Positions 1 to 7,615 of a DNA stretch of 12,083 nucleotides are shown here, piece by piece. Source of the stretch: JAIBAI01 sp044238875 (GTDB lineage Bacteria; Bacteroidota; Bacteroidia; M30B66). How positions within the stretch are numbered: position 1 is the stretch's first letter; each line of letters starts with the position of its first letter. The stretch lies in the NCBI GenBank assembly GCA_044238875.1, contig JBIICM010000068.1, positions 1 through 12,083 of the forward strand, read 5' to 3'. Both the position numbers and the translations under genes were made by a program. The notes under the pieces are model-generated. The model searched no databases. It saw nothing but the letters and a program-made list of their open reading frames with translations, and had not been told where the DNA came from.

Positions 1-930
1 GGCTGGTGTAATGCCTTCGTTATTCATCTCAATTGTCAGGTATTCAGCAGCCGGGTTAGGAAATAACTTAAATGAATTTCCGGCAGATGCCAAATGGTGA
101 AAACTTGTTGAAATATCGGATGTATATGTAAGCAGCGGCGATAAAATTTCCTCATCTGAGGGGTCGGATGCTACATATCTTTCTACACCACCTGTAGGTG
201 TGCCCAGCTGAAGGTTGAGCTCAAATGATAGAATACCGTCGGTAGTTAGTTGTGCAATCAAAACGCGGTTTTTATCAGGATCCGGACCTATTGCTCCGTT
301 TAGGGCTGACCATGCTCCATCAGATGTAAAAAAAACAGGACCATTGGTTCCATCATTCTGGTTATCAAACACCTTAATGGCATTATCAAGTCCCAGGGTT
401 GTAACAGGCTGAGGTGTTCCTGCTACCATTCCATCTTGTTGTGTTAGAGGCAGGCCCGCCATAGGGTTGTTATTATTTAGAATTCCATCGGCGTTAACAA
501 CAGTACCAACTCCGTCATCATCAGTCTTTAATACACCAAACTGCCCATTGGCAGCAGCGCCCATTGATATCCATGAGTCAAGCATAACAGTATTATTTCT
601 TGCCTGTGTTTTATTATAAGACGGGGTTGTTGCACCACGATCTTCATTATTAAAAAAGAGCGTACTTGTGGCGATTCGCAATTTATGAGCAGGTTTATCG
701 CCAGAACCTGGCACTGCATAAACTGCCTGAAGCTTATAGCCGGGCAGCATGTCAATATATATACGATAAGTGGTTGAACCGGATGGAAGGGCTCCGCCAA
801 CATCGTTTACAGATGTATCATTGTCGTCAGATATGTAATACTTTTCAACGATTACATTTTCTAATCCATTTTGACTATAAACATTTACCGAAGAAAAAAA
901 AATTGCAATCAGGCTGTAGATTTTTTTCAT
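1..930 (-). CDS. Secreted protein with T9SS C-terminal sorting domain, 3' truncated by window edge
   Basis: The reading frame opens at the ATG at 928-930 (minus) and stays open for 310 codons to base 1, so the C-terminus lies outside the window. Residues 1-20 (MKKIYSLIAIFFSSVNVYSQ) are a typical Sec signal peptide. Residues 287-299 read FKLFPNPAAEYLT, the start of a type IX secretion (Por) sorting domain with its PNP core at 291-293. That domain is usually about 70-80 residues, so most of it is missing here. The roughly 260 residues between are rich in Asn, Asp, Gly and Thr, with no Cys seen and no enzymatic motif I recognise. From family knowledge, such proteins cross the outer membrane by T9SS and are released or anchored on the surface. 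The function of the mature part is unknown. The gene is divergent from the lipoprotein operon at 1181. Confidence 0.88.
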   Translation of the reverse strand, partial: MKKIYSLIAIFFSSVNVYSQNGLENVIVEKYYISDDNDTSVNDVGGALPSGSTTYRIYIDMLPGYKLQAVYAVPGSGDKPAHKLRIATSTLFFNNEDRGATTPSYNKTQARNNTVMLDSWISMGAAANGQFGVLKTDDDGVGTVVNADGILNNNNPMAGLPLTQQDGMVAGTPQPVTTLGLDNAIKVFDNQNDGTNGPVFFTSDGAWSALNGAIGPDPDKNRVLIAQLTTDGILSFELNLQLGTPTGGVERYVASDPSDEEILSPLLTYTSDISTSFHHLASAGNSFKLFPNPAAEYLTIEMNNEGITPA

Positions 931-979
931 TTTTTTGAGGCGATTACAGATTGAGGTCTTGATTTATTTGAAACTGCTG

Positions 980-987
980 CGAAAGTA
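980..987 (-). promoter_or_regulatory. Possible -7 element for the T9SS cargo gene
   Basis: On the minus strand this reads TACTTTCG, followed by CAGCAG. It matches the Bacteroidota -7 consensus TAnnTTTG except at one base. It sits about 50 nt upstream of the ATG at 930. No TTG is found at the expected -33 distance, so the call rests on the -7 box alone. Confidence 0.3.
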
Positions 988-1155
988 TAATCGCATCTTT
1001 TCATGCATGAATGACATGTATTATTTAATAATTAACTAATTGTTACCCGGGGAGGCCTCGTGTTACAATATTGTTAAAAGTTGTTTTTATGGTTTATTAA
1101 ACCTTATAAATCCCCTGCAAATTTTTCGGCTAAACAGTCTGGTGTCTTTTGTTGT

Positions 1156-1163
1156 TATCTTTG
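1156..1163 (+). promoter_or_regulatory. Probable -7 element for the lipoprotein-DUF2147-barrel operon
   Basis: TATCTTTG followed by CTC is a full match to the Bacteroidota -7 consensus TAnnTTTG. Transcription would begin around 1168-1171, leaving a leader of only about 10-13 nt before the ATG at 1181. A -33 TTG is not evident at the usual spacing. The rest of the 250-bp divergent intergenic stretch (931-1180) is AT-rich, apart from a short GC-rich patch near 1046-1060. I see no gene or RNA in it. Confidence 0.5.
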
Positions 1164-1180
1164 CTCAAGTTGAATAGGTG

Positions 1181-1672
1181 ATGCAGATAATTTTAAAAAA
1201 AACTTTTTTCCTGTTAATTCTTTCAGTGGGGCTAGCAGCCTGTGGAGGAGGCTCAAAAAAATCACTTAAAAAAGTGCAGGTAAACCTTGTTACAGCCGGA
1301 CCGTTGTTTAACGGCTCCAACACCGCCACCGGCATCTGGAATCCTGAGCTTAAGGCTTCGGGCAAAGTGCATTCGGCACGTTTTACTTCGGTAACGGTAA
1401 GTTGTCCGGATACTACCCTTGCAGGCTTTGTCGGAAACCTTGTTCTGCAGATAGCGGCTCCGAAAACCGAAATGAAAAAGATTGCCTTTTACAAGGGTGC
1501 TGCCAATGGCAAACAGTTAAAGTTGCAGGTGGCGGATGAGCAGGATGACCTGCGTGACTTTTTTAATGGGCAGGAGATCACTTTTGTAATTGATTACGAC
1601 CTCTTGCCTGATGCGTTTAATGGGAATTTGCCTCTGACTGTTGAATTCGATGCGGAGCTGACCACTGACTAA
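1181..1672 (+). CDS. Small lipoprotein of unknown function
   Basis: The protein has 163 residues from the ATG at 1181. A GTG one codon earlier (1178) is also in frame, but the ATG is the more likely start. Residues 1-20 are a basic then hydrophobic leader ending in the lipobox LAAC, with Cys21 as the lipidation site, followed by GGGSKKS. This makes it a lipoprotein processed by signal peptidase II. Whether it is exposed on the surface cannot be told, because no clear acidic export signal follows the Cys. The mature part looks beta-rich (alternating hydrophobic segments such as FTSVTVSC and NLVLQIAAP) and carries one further Cys. I recognise no named family. It is the first gene of a three-gene unit, 11 nt before the DUF2147 gene, which suggests an envelope role. 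Confidence 0.8.
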   Translation: MQIILKKTFFLLILSVGLAACGGGSKKSLKKVQVNLVTAGPLFNGSNTATGIWNPELKASGKVHSARFTSVTVSCPDTTLAGFVGNLVLQIAAPKTEMKKIAFYKGAANGKQLKLQVADEQDDLRDFFNGQEITFVIDYDLLPDAFNGNLPLTVEFDAELTTD

Positions 1673-1683
1673 AAAAATAAAAC

Positions 1684-2139
1684 ATGAAATCACTGCTGCT
1701 GCTTTTCAGCCTTATTTGCTTCAATGCGTTTTCGCAAGCCCCTGCCCCTGATGGTGACAGGTTAACCGGCATCTGGGAGCCCAGCCACGGGAAAGCCCGG
1801 ATTAAAATTGATAAGATAGCAGACAAATATTTTGGAAAAATTGTATGGTTGCGTGAACCGAATGATCCTTCCACCCAACAGCCCAAGGTTGATAAAAACA
1901 ATCCCGATGAATCAATGCGACAGGTGCCGCTCAAGGGCTACAGAATCCTGAAAGACTTTTCCTATAAAGGTGCAGGTGAATGGGTTGACGGCACCATTTA
2001 TGACCCTGAAAACGGAAGCACCTACAGTTGCGTGATCAAAATGCGCGACAACAACACACTTGATATTAGAGGTTATATTGGCATCAAGACCTTTGGCCGC
2101 ACAGATGTTTGGAAACGGCTGGAACTTAAGAAAAAGTAA
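1684..2139 (+). CDS. Secreted DUF2147 family protein
   Basis: This 151-residue protein starts at the only sensible ATG, 11 nt after the preceding stop. Residues 1-18 are a signal peptide (MKSLLLLFSLICFNAFSQ), so the mature protein should be periplasmic. The rest matches the pattern I know for DUF2147: LTGIWEPSHGKARIKI (27-42), KYFGKIVWLREPNDP (48-62), a NPDE element (73-76), VPLKGYRIL (81-89), GTIYDPENGSTYSC (103-116) and RGYIGIKTFGRTDVWKR (129-145). The family is widespread in Bacteroidota and Proteobacteria, has a small lipocalin-like beta fold by general knowledge, and has no established biochemical role that I can state. Its full length fits the family. It lies between a lipoprotein gene and a beta-barrel gene, which suggests an envelope-linked job. 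Confidence 0.87.
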   Translation: MKSLLLLFSLICFNAFSQAPAPDGDRLTGIWEPSHGKARIKIDKIADKYFGKIVWLREPNDPSTQQPKVDKNNPDESMRQVPLKGYRILKDFSYKGAGEWVDGTIYDPENGSTYSCVIKMRDNNTLDIRGYIGIKTFGRTDVWKRLELKKK

Positions 2140-2145
2140 GGTCGG

Positions 2146-3222
2146 ATGAGGGCGTTTTTTTTGGTTTTACTATTGGGTATTTCAATAGCGGCAACTTCGC
2201 AAAATGATAGCACTGAACTCATTGACTTTGATCAGCTCGAATATGCCGGAAGTGAGGCAAAGCGTTACGCGAACCCAAAGATATTCGGACTGAGTCCACA
2301 GCGGTTTGTCTCGCTGGCGTATGATTACCAAAGCCCTTATGATATGGCATTTTCAACACCGGGTACTTACGGCGTTGATGAAGAGCCCGCCAAACCTGAG
2401 CAACACCGGGCGCTGCAAACCGGAGGTATAAGAGCCGGGGTGATGGTGCCGGTGATTTCTTCGAACCGTTTTTTGTGGCAAACAGCAGCCAACTACTGGA
2501 GAACTGCCTATAAATTGAACAAGTTATCAACAGCTAACAGCGGGCAAACCTCACTGGGCGCTTCGCTTGAAGAAAACGGGCTTCGTAATCTGAATTGGAT
2601 CAATACTTTTTATATCCCGTTGAGTGAATATCAGTTCATCATCATTCAGGGTCAGGCTGACCTGAGCGGCAATTATAAATTCTCTGATCTGCAGTCATTG
2701 AGCACATTGCGCTATTCTGCGGCTGCGATCTGGGGTAAGCGACCGCACGACCGCAAGCAATGGGGCGTAGGTTTATCGCGCACTTACCGTGTGGGTAACA
2801 TGAACTACATTCCGGTGCTGATGTTCAACTACACCAGTGTAAGCCGCAAATGGGGCACTGAAATTTTGTTTCCCGCAAGAGCGCATCTGCGCTACACATT
2901 TAGCAGCCGCAACCTCTTGTTATTCGGCTATGAGGTTGAAGGTCAGTCATACCGTATCAAGGAATTATCAACGCCCGACAGGAGCCTTGAAATACGGCGC
3001 GGAGAATTACGGTTCAGGTTTGACTACCAGTTCAGCATTGCCGGATTCTTTTGGGCAGGTATCCAGGCCGGTATGCGCCTGAATTATTCATATGATGCGG
3101 ATTACCTGTCTGGCAACCGCGATTTTTTCAGGGGCTTCTTCGGAGAACAGCCTTTCGCTATGAAAAACAGTTTGGGTCATACCCCCTACTTTCAGGTGAG
3201 TCTGAATTTTGTGAGTCCCTAA
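2146..3222 (+). CDS. Probable outer-membrane beta-barrel protein (DUF6268-like)
   Basis: The protein has 358 residues and begins 6 nt after the DUF2147 stop. Residues 1-18 are a signal peptide (ending ATSQ). The mature region is dominated by alternating polar and hydrophobic strands with many aromatic residues (for example FVSLAYDYQSPYDMAF, WINTFYIPLSEYQFIIIQG, YIPVLMFNYTSV, HLRYTF, LLLFGYEVEG, FRFDYQFSIAGFFWAG). It ends with the strand-like YFQVSLNFVSP. This is the signature of an outer-membrane beta-barrel. I associate it with the uncharacterised DUF6268 type, but that family name is a recollection and could be wrong; the barrel call is firmer. Substrate or partner is unknown. As the last gene of the operon it is followed directly by a terminator hairpin. 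Confidence 0.75.
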   Translation: MRAFFLVLLLGISIAATSQNDSTELIDFDQLEYAGSEAKRYANPKIFGLSPQRFVSLAYDYQSPYDMAFSTPGTYGVDEEPAKPEQHRALQTGGIRAGVMVPVISSNRFLWQTAANYWRTAYKLNKLSTANSGQTSLGASLEENGLRNLNWINTFYIPLSEYQFIIIQGQADLSGNYKFSDLQSLSTLRYSAAAIWGKRPHDRKQWGVGLSRTYRVGNMNYIPVLMFNYTSVSRKWGTEILFPARAHLRYTFSSRNLLLFGYEVEGQSYRIKELSTPDRSLEIRRGELRFRFDYQFSIAGFFWAGIQAGMRLNYSYDADYLSGNRDFFRGFFGEQPFAMKNSLGHTPYFQVSLNFVSP

Positions 3223-3228
3223 GCGTTT

Positions 3229-3251
3229 ACTGAAAGATGTTTCAGTTTTTT
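3229..3251 (+). terminator. Rho-independent terminator of the 1181-3222 operon
   Basis: ACTGAAA (3229-3235), loop GATG and TTTCAGT (3240-3246) form a perfect 7-bp stem, with six T residues from 3246. It begins 7 nt after the stop of the barrel gene. On the opposite strand the same hairpin is followed by AAAC rather than a T-run, so it should act mainly on the plus-strand operon. Confidence 0.75.
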
Positions 3252-3254
3252 GGT

Positions 3255-4031
3255 TCAGCCCTTAATTCCGCTTACAAATTCACTAATTTTATTTTCAATA
3301 TCAGTTGATGCATCAGCAATTTTTCTGATGAAGGCAGTGCCTATGACTGCGCCGGAGGCATATTGACAGGCGTTTTCGAACTGGTTGCGATTTGAAATAC
3401 CAAAGCCGATCATTACCGGATTGCGGAGGTTCAATGCTGCAATGCGCCTGAAGTAGGCTTGCTGGGCGGCGACATCGGTTTCACTGTTGCCAGTGGTAGC
3501 CGAAGATGCGACGGCATAGATAAAGCCGCTGCTCAATGCATCAATATAGCCGATTCGCTCATTAGTGGTGCGGGGGGTAATCAGCAGGATATTTTGCAGA
3601 CCATGTTGTTCAAACAAATACCTGTATTGTGTTTCATAAATTTCGGGCGGCATATCAGGCAGTATCAGTCCGTCAATACCGCAGGATGCGGCATCCCTGC
3701 AAAAAGCTTCTGCCCCATATTGCAATACCGGATTCATATAGCCCATCAGCACGAGCGGTATGTTAACCTTGCTGCGTATATGCCTGAGTTGTTCAAACAA
3801 AATGCAAATGTTCATGCCATTTTTCAGCGCTGCTGTGCTGCTCTGTTGTATCACAGGGCCATCGGCCAGCGGATCAGAAAAAGGCATGCCGATTTCAATA
3901 AGGTCAACACCGGCCTGCTCCAGTGCCCTGATTACCGTAACGGTATCGTTCAGGTGCGGAAAGCCTGCAGTAAAATAAACCGAGAGAATTCCGCTTTTTT
4001 TCTGCCGGAAAAGTTCATCAATTCTGTTCAT
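3255..4031 (-). CDS. trpA: Tryptophan synthase alpha chain
   Basis: The alpha subunit splits indole-3-glycerol phosphate into indole and glyceraldehyde 3-phosphate, and passes indole to TrpB within the cytoplasmic complex. The 258-residue TIM barrel has the signature LIEIGMPFSDPLADGPVIQ at 44-62, with Glu46 and Asp57 at the positions of the enterobacterial catalytic Glu49 and Asp60. GFGIS (209-213) and the GTAFI region (231-235) supply the phosphate-binding loops. Loop 6 reads YAVASSATTGNSET (172-185). It keeps Thr180-Gly181 of the usual V-T-G but lacks the Arg and Gly of the E. coli SRAGVTG loop, a form I believe is common in Bacteroidota. The start lies 14 nt inside the end of trpB. This is the last gene of the operon, and no U-tailed terminator is seen after it on this strand. 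Confidence 0.97.
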   Translation of the reverse strand: MNRIDELFRQKKSGILSVYFTAGFPHLNDTVTVIRALEQAGVDLIEIGMPFSDPLADGPVIQQSSTAALKNGMNICILFEQLRHIRSKVNIPLVLMGYMNPVLQYGAEAFCRDAASCGIDGLILPDMPPEIYETQYRYLFEQHGLQNILLITPRTTNERIGYIDALSSGFIYAVASSATTGNSETDVAAQQAYFRRIAALNLRNPVMIGFGISNRNQFENACQYASGAVIGTAFIRKIADASTDIENKISEFVSGIKG

Positions 4032-5211
4032 TTTCTTCCATGTATTTCATGTAGGCTTCAAGGTCTTTATCGCCGCGGCCTGACAAACAAACGGTCACCA
4101 CATCATCGGGCTTAAAATTCATTTGATCAAGTGCCGCAAAGGCATGCGCTGTTTCAAGGGCGCAGATAATACCCTCAAGGCGGGCCAGCCTGAACGCTGC
4201 ATCAAGCGCCTCCTGATCGGTAACATAAAGAAACCGTGCACGACCGCTCTCATAAAGGTGGGCGTGCAAAGGGCCAATCCCCGGATAATCAAGTCCGGCT
4301 GAGAGTGAATAAGGTTCTTCGATTTGCCCGTCAGCCGTTTGCATGAGCAGGGTCATACTGCCATGAATGATGCCCTTTTTACCCAGATAGGTTGTGGCGG
4401 CGCTGTGACCTGAATGAAGCCCCATGCCGGCTGCTTCCACTGCCATGAGGTTCACCCGCAGGTCATCCAGAAAATGATAAAAGGCTCCGGCTGCATTGCT
4501 GCCGCCGCCCACGCATGCAAACACATAGTCGGGGTAATCGCGGCCGGTATGTTCCTGTAATTGCTTTTTCATTTCGCTGCTGATTACCGACTGAAAACGC
4601 ATCACCATTTCAGGATAGGGATGCGGCCCCACTACCGAACCAATGATATAATGTGTATCATGCGGATTGTTAATCCAGTCGCGTATGGCCTCGTTGGTGG
4701 CATCTTTGAGCGTGCGGCTGCCGCTGGTAGCAGGTATCACTTTAGCACCGAGCATCTTCATGCGTGCCACGTTTGGCGCCTGCCTGCGTATATCGGTTTC
4801 ACCCATGTACACAATACATTCAATGCCTTTGAGAGCGCACACGGTTGCGGTGGCCACCCCATGCTGTCCGGCGCCTGTTTCGGCAATGATCCGCTTTTTG
4901 CCCAAACGTTCGGCCAGCAGAATTTGACCGATGGTGTTATTGATCTTATGCGCACCTGTATGATTGAGGTCTTCGCGTTTCAGAAACACCTGCGCTCCTG
5001 TACGTTCCGAAAGTCTGCGGGCATGGTATAAGGGCGAAGGTCGCCCGACGTAATCTTTGAGCAGTCTGTTGAACTCTGTTTTGAACGCCGGTTCTTCAAT
5101 GATTTCACGGTAGCGGCGGTCGAGCTCTTCCACGTTGGCATGCAGCAGTTCGGGGATAAAAGCCCCACCGAATGTGCCAAAAAATCCACTCACTGTTTCA
5201 CGGTAACTCAT
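4018..5211 (-). CDS. trpB: Tryptophan synthase beta chain
   Basis: The PLP-dependent beta subunit condenses indole with L-serine to make L-tryptophan. The 397-residue protein is standard length for the TrpB1 type. LKREDLNHTGAHKINN (77-92) contains the PLP lysine Lys89. ETGAGQHG (111-118) contains the catalytic Glu111 (Glu109 in Salmonella). GGGSNA (235-240) binds the cofactor phosphate, and SGRGDKD (377-383) supplies Ser377 for the pyridine nitrogen. The N-terminal FFGTFGGAFIPE is the usual beginning of TrpB1, supporting the ATG at 5211. That ATG overlaps the trpF stop in an ATGA arrangement, so translation is probably coupled. The last 14 nt overlap trpA, fitting the equal production of the two subunits. 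Confidence 0.98.
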   Translation of the reverse strand: MSYRETVSGFFGTFGGAFIPELLHANVEELDRRYREIIEEPAFKTEFNRLLKDYVGRPSPLYHARRLSERTGAQVFLKREDLNHTGAHKINNTIGQILLAERLGKKRIIAETGAGQHGVATATVCALKGIECIVYMGETDIRRQAPNVARMKMLGAKVIPATSGSRTLKDATNEAIRDWINNPHDTHYIIGSVVGPHPYPEMVMRFQSVISSEMKKQLQEHTGRDYPDYVFACVGGGSNAAGAFYHFLDDLRVNLMAVEAAGMGLHSGHSAATTYLGKKGIIHGSMTLLMQTADGQIEEPYSLSAGLDYPGIGPLHAHLYESGRARFLYVTDQEALDAAFRLARLEGIICALETAHAFAALDQMNFKPDDVVTVCLSGRGDKDLEAYMKYMEENEQN

Positions 5212-5828
5212 GATAATTGTTGGATAAAGGTTTTGGTAAGCAGTACATTTTTTAGTCCGGGGGCCTCTTCAAACCGGCTGTTTATATCAACCCCTTCGCA
5301 GTCAGGATGTTTAAAACTGTTCAGTTCAGCAGCCATGTCGGGGGCAATGCCACCACTGAGCAGAAAAGGTTTCGAAAATCTACGTTCAATAAGGAGGCTC
5401 CAGTTAAACTGTTTTCCGTTTCCGCCCGGCAAATCGCCTTTTGTATCAAACAGAAAATATTCTACGTAAGGGGCAAAGGCCTCCACTTTTTCAAAGTCAT
5501 CGCTGCCGGCTATCTGAAAAGCTTTGATCAGCTTCAGCCCTTTTGCGGCCAGTATGCTGCAGTAAGCGGGGTCTTCATCGCCATGCAGCTGAATCAGATC
5601 AAGTTCAAACTGGGCCTGCAATTGCTGAATGCGTTCGGCCGATTCATTTACAAAAACCCCTACCCTTTTGATTGTTTTCTTCAATAGCTGCAAATTGATG
5701 AATTGTTCAGCGTTATATATGTAGCGTTTTGAACCCTGATAAAAAATAAATCCCATCCAGGCCGGATCAAGTGCTGAAAGTTCCATCACATTGCTGTGTT
5801 CGCGCAAACCGCAAATTTTCACTTTCAT
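5208..5828 (-). CDS. trpF: Phosphoribosylanthranilate isomerase
   Basis: TrpF performs the Amadori rearrangement of N-(5-phosphoribosyl)anthranilate to CdRP, the step between TrpD and TrpC. This is a single-domain (beta-alpha)8 protein of 206 residues, not fused to TrpC as it is in E. coli. MKVKICGL at the N-terminus holds the general-base Cys6. LFDTKG (126-131) holds the general-acid Asp128. IQLHGDE (79-85), GGNGKQFNW (135-143), LSGGI (157-161) and GVDINSRFE (179-187) form the substrate and phosphate-binding loops. The last loop differs from the classic GVDVSSGVE, but I have seen the SRFE form in Bacteroidota. The gene overlaps trpC and trpB by 4 nt each (ATGA junctions). Confidence 0.96.
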   Translation of the reverse strand: MKVKICGLREHSNVMELSALDPAWMGFIFYQGSKRYIYNAEQFINLQLLKKTIKRVGVFVNESAERIQQLQAQFELDLIQLHGDEDPAYCSILAAKGLKLIKAFQIAGSDDFEKVEAFAPYVEYFLFDTKGDLPGGNGKQFNWSLLIERRFSKPFLLSGGIAPDMAAELNSFKHPDCEGVDINSRFEEAPGLKNVLLTKTFIQQLS

Positions 5829-6631
5829 GCCTTTTTCTGTTTTAATGCTTTAACATCTGAACAGAACGCGCTGAATGTTTTCCCGGGATTTTCAGTACGC
5901 ATAAAATATTCACCGATCAGGAAACCATCAAATCCGTTTTTCCCAAGCTCGATAAGGGTTTCCGGGCTATGTATGCCGCTTTCGGCAATTTTCACTACCC
6001 CTTCCGGCAGTTTATCCGCCAGGCGGATACTGTGTTCGAGCGAAACTTCAAACGATTGCAGGTTGCGGTTGTTAATTCCAATGAGCTGAATGTCAGGATC
6101 CACTTTATCGAGTTCTTCCTCGGCATGCAGTTCCAGCAATACTTCAAGCCCAAGGCTGAATGCCAGTTTACTGAGATCGCGGATTTGTTTTTTATCCAGA
6201 ATGGCAGCAATCAGCAGAATCGCATCCGCACCGATGGCGCGGGCTTCGAGCACCTGATAGGGATCAATGGTGAAGTCTTTGCGCAGCAATGGGGTACTCC
6301 GCTTTGCCGCTACAGCTTTGAGGTCATCATCAGAGCCGCCGAAGTAATCATGATCAGTCAGCACCGAAATACCGGAAGCCCCGTTCATTGAATAATCGCC
6401 TGTGACATCCATCACAGAGACCTTGTCGTTGATGATGCCTTTTGAAGGGGAGCGCCTTTTAAATTCGGCGATGATGGAGGTTTTTTGGGGATCAAGCAAG
6501 GAGGCCGACAGTGAGAGCGGCTGCCGGTAAAAAAACTCGGTTTGCTCAAGTTCATTGGGGTGGCAGAGTGATTTCCTGATCTCCACCTCCATGTGTTTGG
6601 TCAGCACGATGTTGTCAAGAATCTTTTTCAT
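5825..6631 (-). CDS. trpC: Indole-3-glycerol phosphate synthase
   Basis: TrpC decarboxylates and closes CdRP to indole-3-glycerol phosphate. The 268-residue (beta-alpha)8 enzyme is monofunctional. IIAEFKRRSPSKG (53-65) contains the conserved Glu56 and catalytic Lys58. LRKDF (116-120) contains the catalytic Lys118. LLELH (165-169) gives Glu167, IGINNRNL (184-191) gives the substrate-binding Asn pair, and AESGI (216-220) with FLIGEYFM (237-244) closes the phosphate site. The ATG at 6631 overlaps the trpD stop by 4 nt and is followed by the usual family N-terminus (MKKILDNIV). The 3' end overlaps trpF by 4 nt. No sign of fusion or damage. Confidence 0.97.
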   Translation of the reverse strand: MKKILDNIVLTKHMEVEIRKSLCHPNELEQTEFFYRQPLSLSASLLDPQKTSIIAEFKRRSPSKGIINDKVSVMDVTGDYSMNGASGISVLTDHDYFGGSDDDLKAVAAKRSTPLLRKDFTIDPYQVLEARAIGADAILLIAAILDKKQIRDLSKLAFSLGLEVLLELHAEEELDKVDPDIQLIGINNRNLQSFEVSLEHSIRLADKLPEGVVKIAESGIHSPETLIELGKNGFDGFLIGEYFMRTENPGKTFSAFCSDVKALKQKKA

Positions 6632-7611
6632 GATACCAGCAGGTTAAAAGATCGAAGGGCCTTACCCGACTGCAGTGATTCTCGCGCAATTTCATTGGAT
6701 GTTTTCACATCCTTTGCCGGATTAACCACCCTGATAGCCGCTGCAGCATTGGCAATAACGGCTGCCTGTTGGGGTTCGGTTCCGTGACCTTTGAGTATCT
6801 GCATGAAAATTTCTGCGGCAGCTTCGGCCGTTTCGCCGCCATATAAAGTTTCGGGCAGGATGGTTTGAAAGCCCAGTTCTTCAGGGATGAATACTTTCTC
6901 GAGGTTCTGACCGAATAGTTTCACCCTGCCGGTGAGAGAAATCTCATCGTAGCCGTCGAGGCTGTGTACTATCAGGTAATGAACGCCGGCATCCTGCATA
7001 AGGTAATTGTACATCCGCCCCAGTTCGAGGTTAAACACCCCGGCCAGCCGGTAGGCAGGTCTGGCCGGATTTACCAGCGGACCAAGCATATTAAATATGG
7101 TTTTCATGCCCAGCTGTTTTCTCACCGGCCCCACATGTCTGAGGGCGGGATGAAAGAGCGGGGCGTGCAAAAAGCAGATGTTTGCCTGCAGCAGTTGTTG
7201 CCTTAGTGTTACTGCATCATTTGTGAAGCGGTAACCAAAATATTCCATCACAGTTGATGAGCCGCTGACCGACGAAACACCGTAATTGCCATGTTTGGCC
7301 ACCTTGAAGCCGGCACCTGCGAGCACGAAGGCACTGAGGGTGGAGATGTTAAATGTATTACTGCCATCACCACCTGTACCGCATACATCGAGCACGGGCG
7401 TTTCCGGGTCAAAGGGCACAGCCAGATCAAGCAGGGCGTTTCTGAAACCTTTAAGCTCGGGTAAACTAACCGGTCGCATCATCCATACCGAAAGCAGTGC
7501 GGCAATATGGGCTTCCTGCTGCATTCCGGCGCCAATGTCGGCCATAAGCGCGTAGGCATCCTCCTCGCTGAGGGTTTCCATGTCGAACAATCTTTTGAGT
7601 GTTTCCTTCAT
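6628..7611 (-). CDS. trpD: Anthranilate phosphoribosyltransferase
   Basis: TrpD transfers phosphoribose from PRPP to anthranilate. The 327-residue protein is a single TrpD with an N-terminal alpha domain and a C-terminal alpha/beta domain; it is not fused to TrpG. The PRPP/Mg motif DVCGTGGDGSNTFNIS is at 75-90, KHGNYGVSSVSGS at 106-118, and HVGPVRKQLGMKTIFNMLGP at 159-178. DGYDE at 219-223 holds the metal-binding Asp222/Glu223. The usual GSAD after the KHGN loop is GSST here, a variant I associate with Bacteroidota. The gene starts only 4 nt after trpG and overlaps trpC by 4 nt. The PRPP it consumes would come from prs, which is encoded upstream on the same strand. Confidence 0.97.
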   Translation of the reverse strand: MKETLKRLFDMETLSEEDAYALMADIGAGMQQEAHIAALLSVWMMRPVSLPELKGFRNALLDLAVPFDPETPVLDVCGTGGDGSNTFNISTLSAFVLAGAGFKVAKHGNYGVSSVSGSSTVMEYFGYRFTNDAVTLRQQLLQANICFLHAPLFHPALRHVGPVRKQLGMKTIFNMLGPLVNPARPAYRLAGVFNLELGRMYNYLMQDAGVHYLIVHSLDGYDEISLTGRVKLFGQNLEKVFIPEELGFQTILPETLYGGETAEAAAEIFMQILKGHGTEPQQAAVIANAAAAIRVVNPAKDVKTSNEIARESLQSGKALRSFNLLVS

Positions 7612-7615
7612 GATT

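Noticed and set aside
528..938. Overlapping ORFs of 90-91 codons on both strands
   Set aside because: Both lie within the truncated T9SS cargo gene, whose minus-strand frame has a signal peptide and sorting-domain start.
1046..1070. GC-rich patch with GAGGCCTC palindrome flanked by TGTTAC copies in the divergent intergenic region
   Set aside because: The symmetry is short and the 6-nt repeats are expected by chance. No known operator or terminator form fits.
3459..4115. 218-codon plus-strand ORF opposite trpA and the end of trpB
   Set aside because: It is antisense to two enzymes with full motif sets, has no family features, and is best explained as a shadow of their codon bias.
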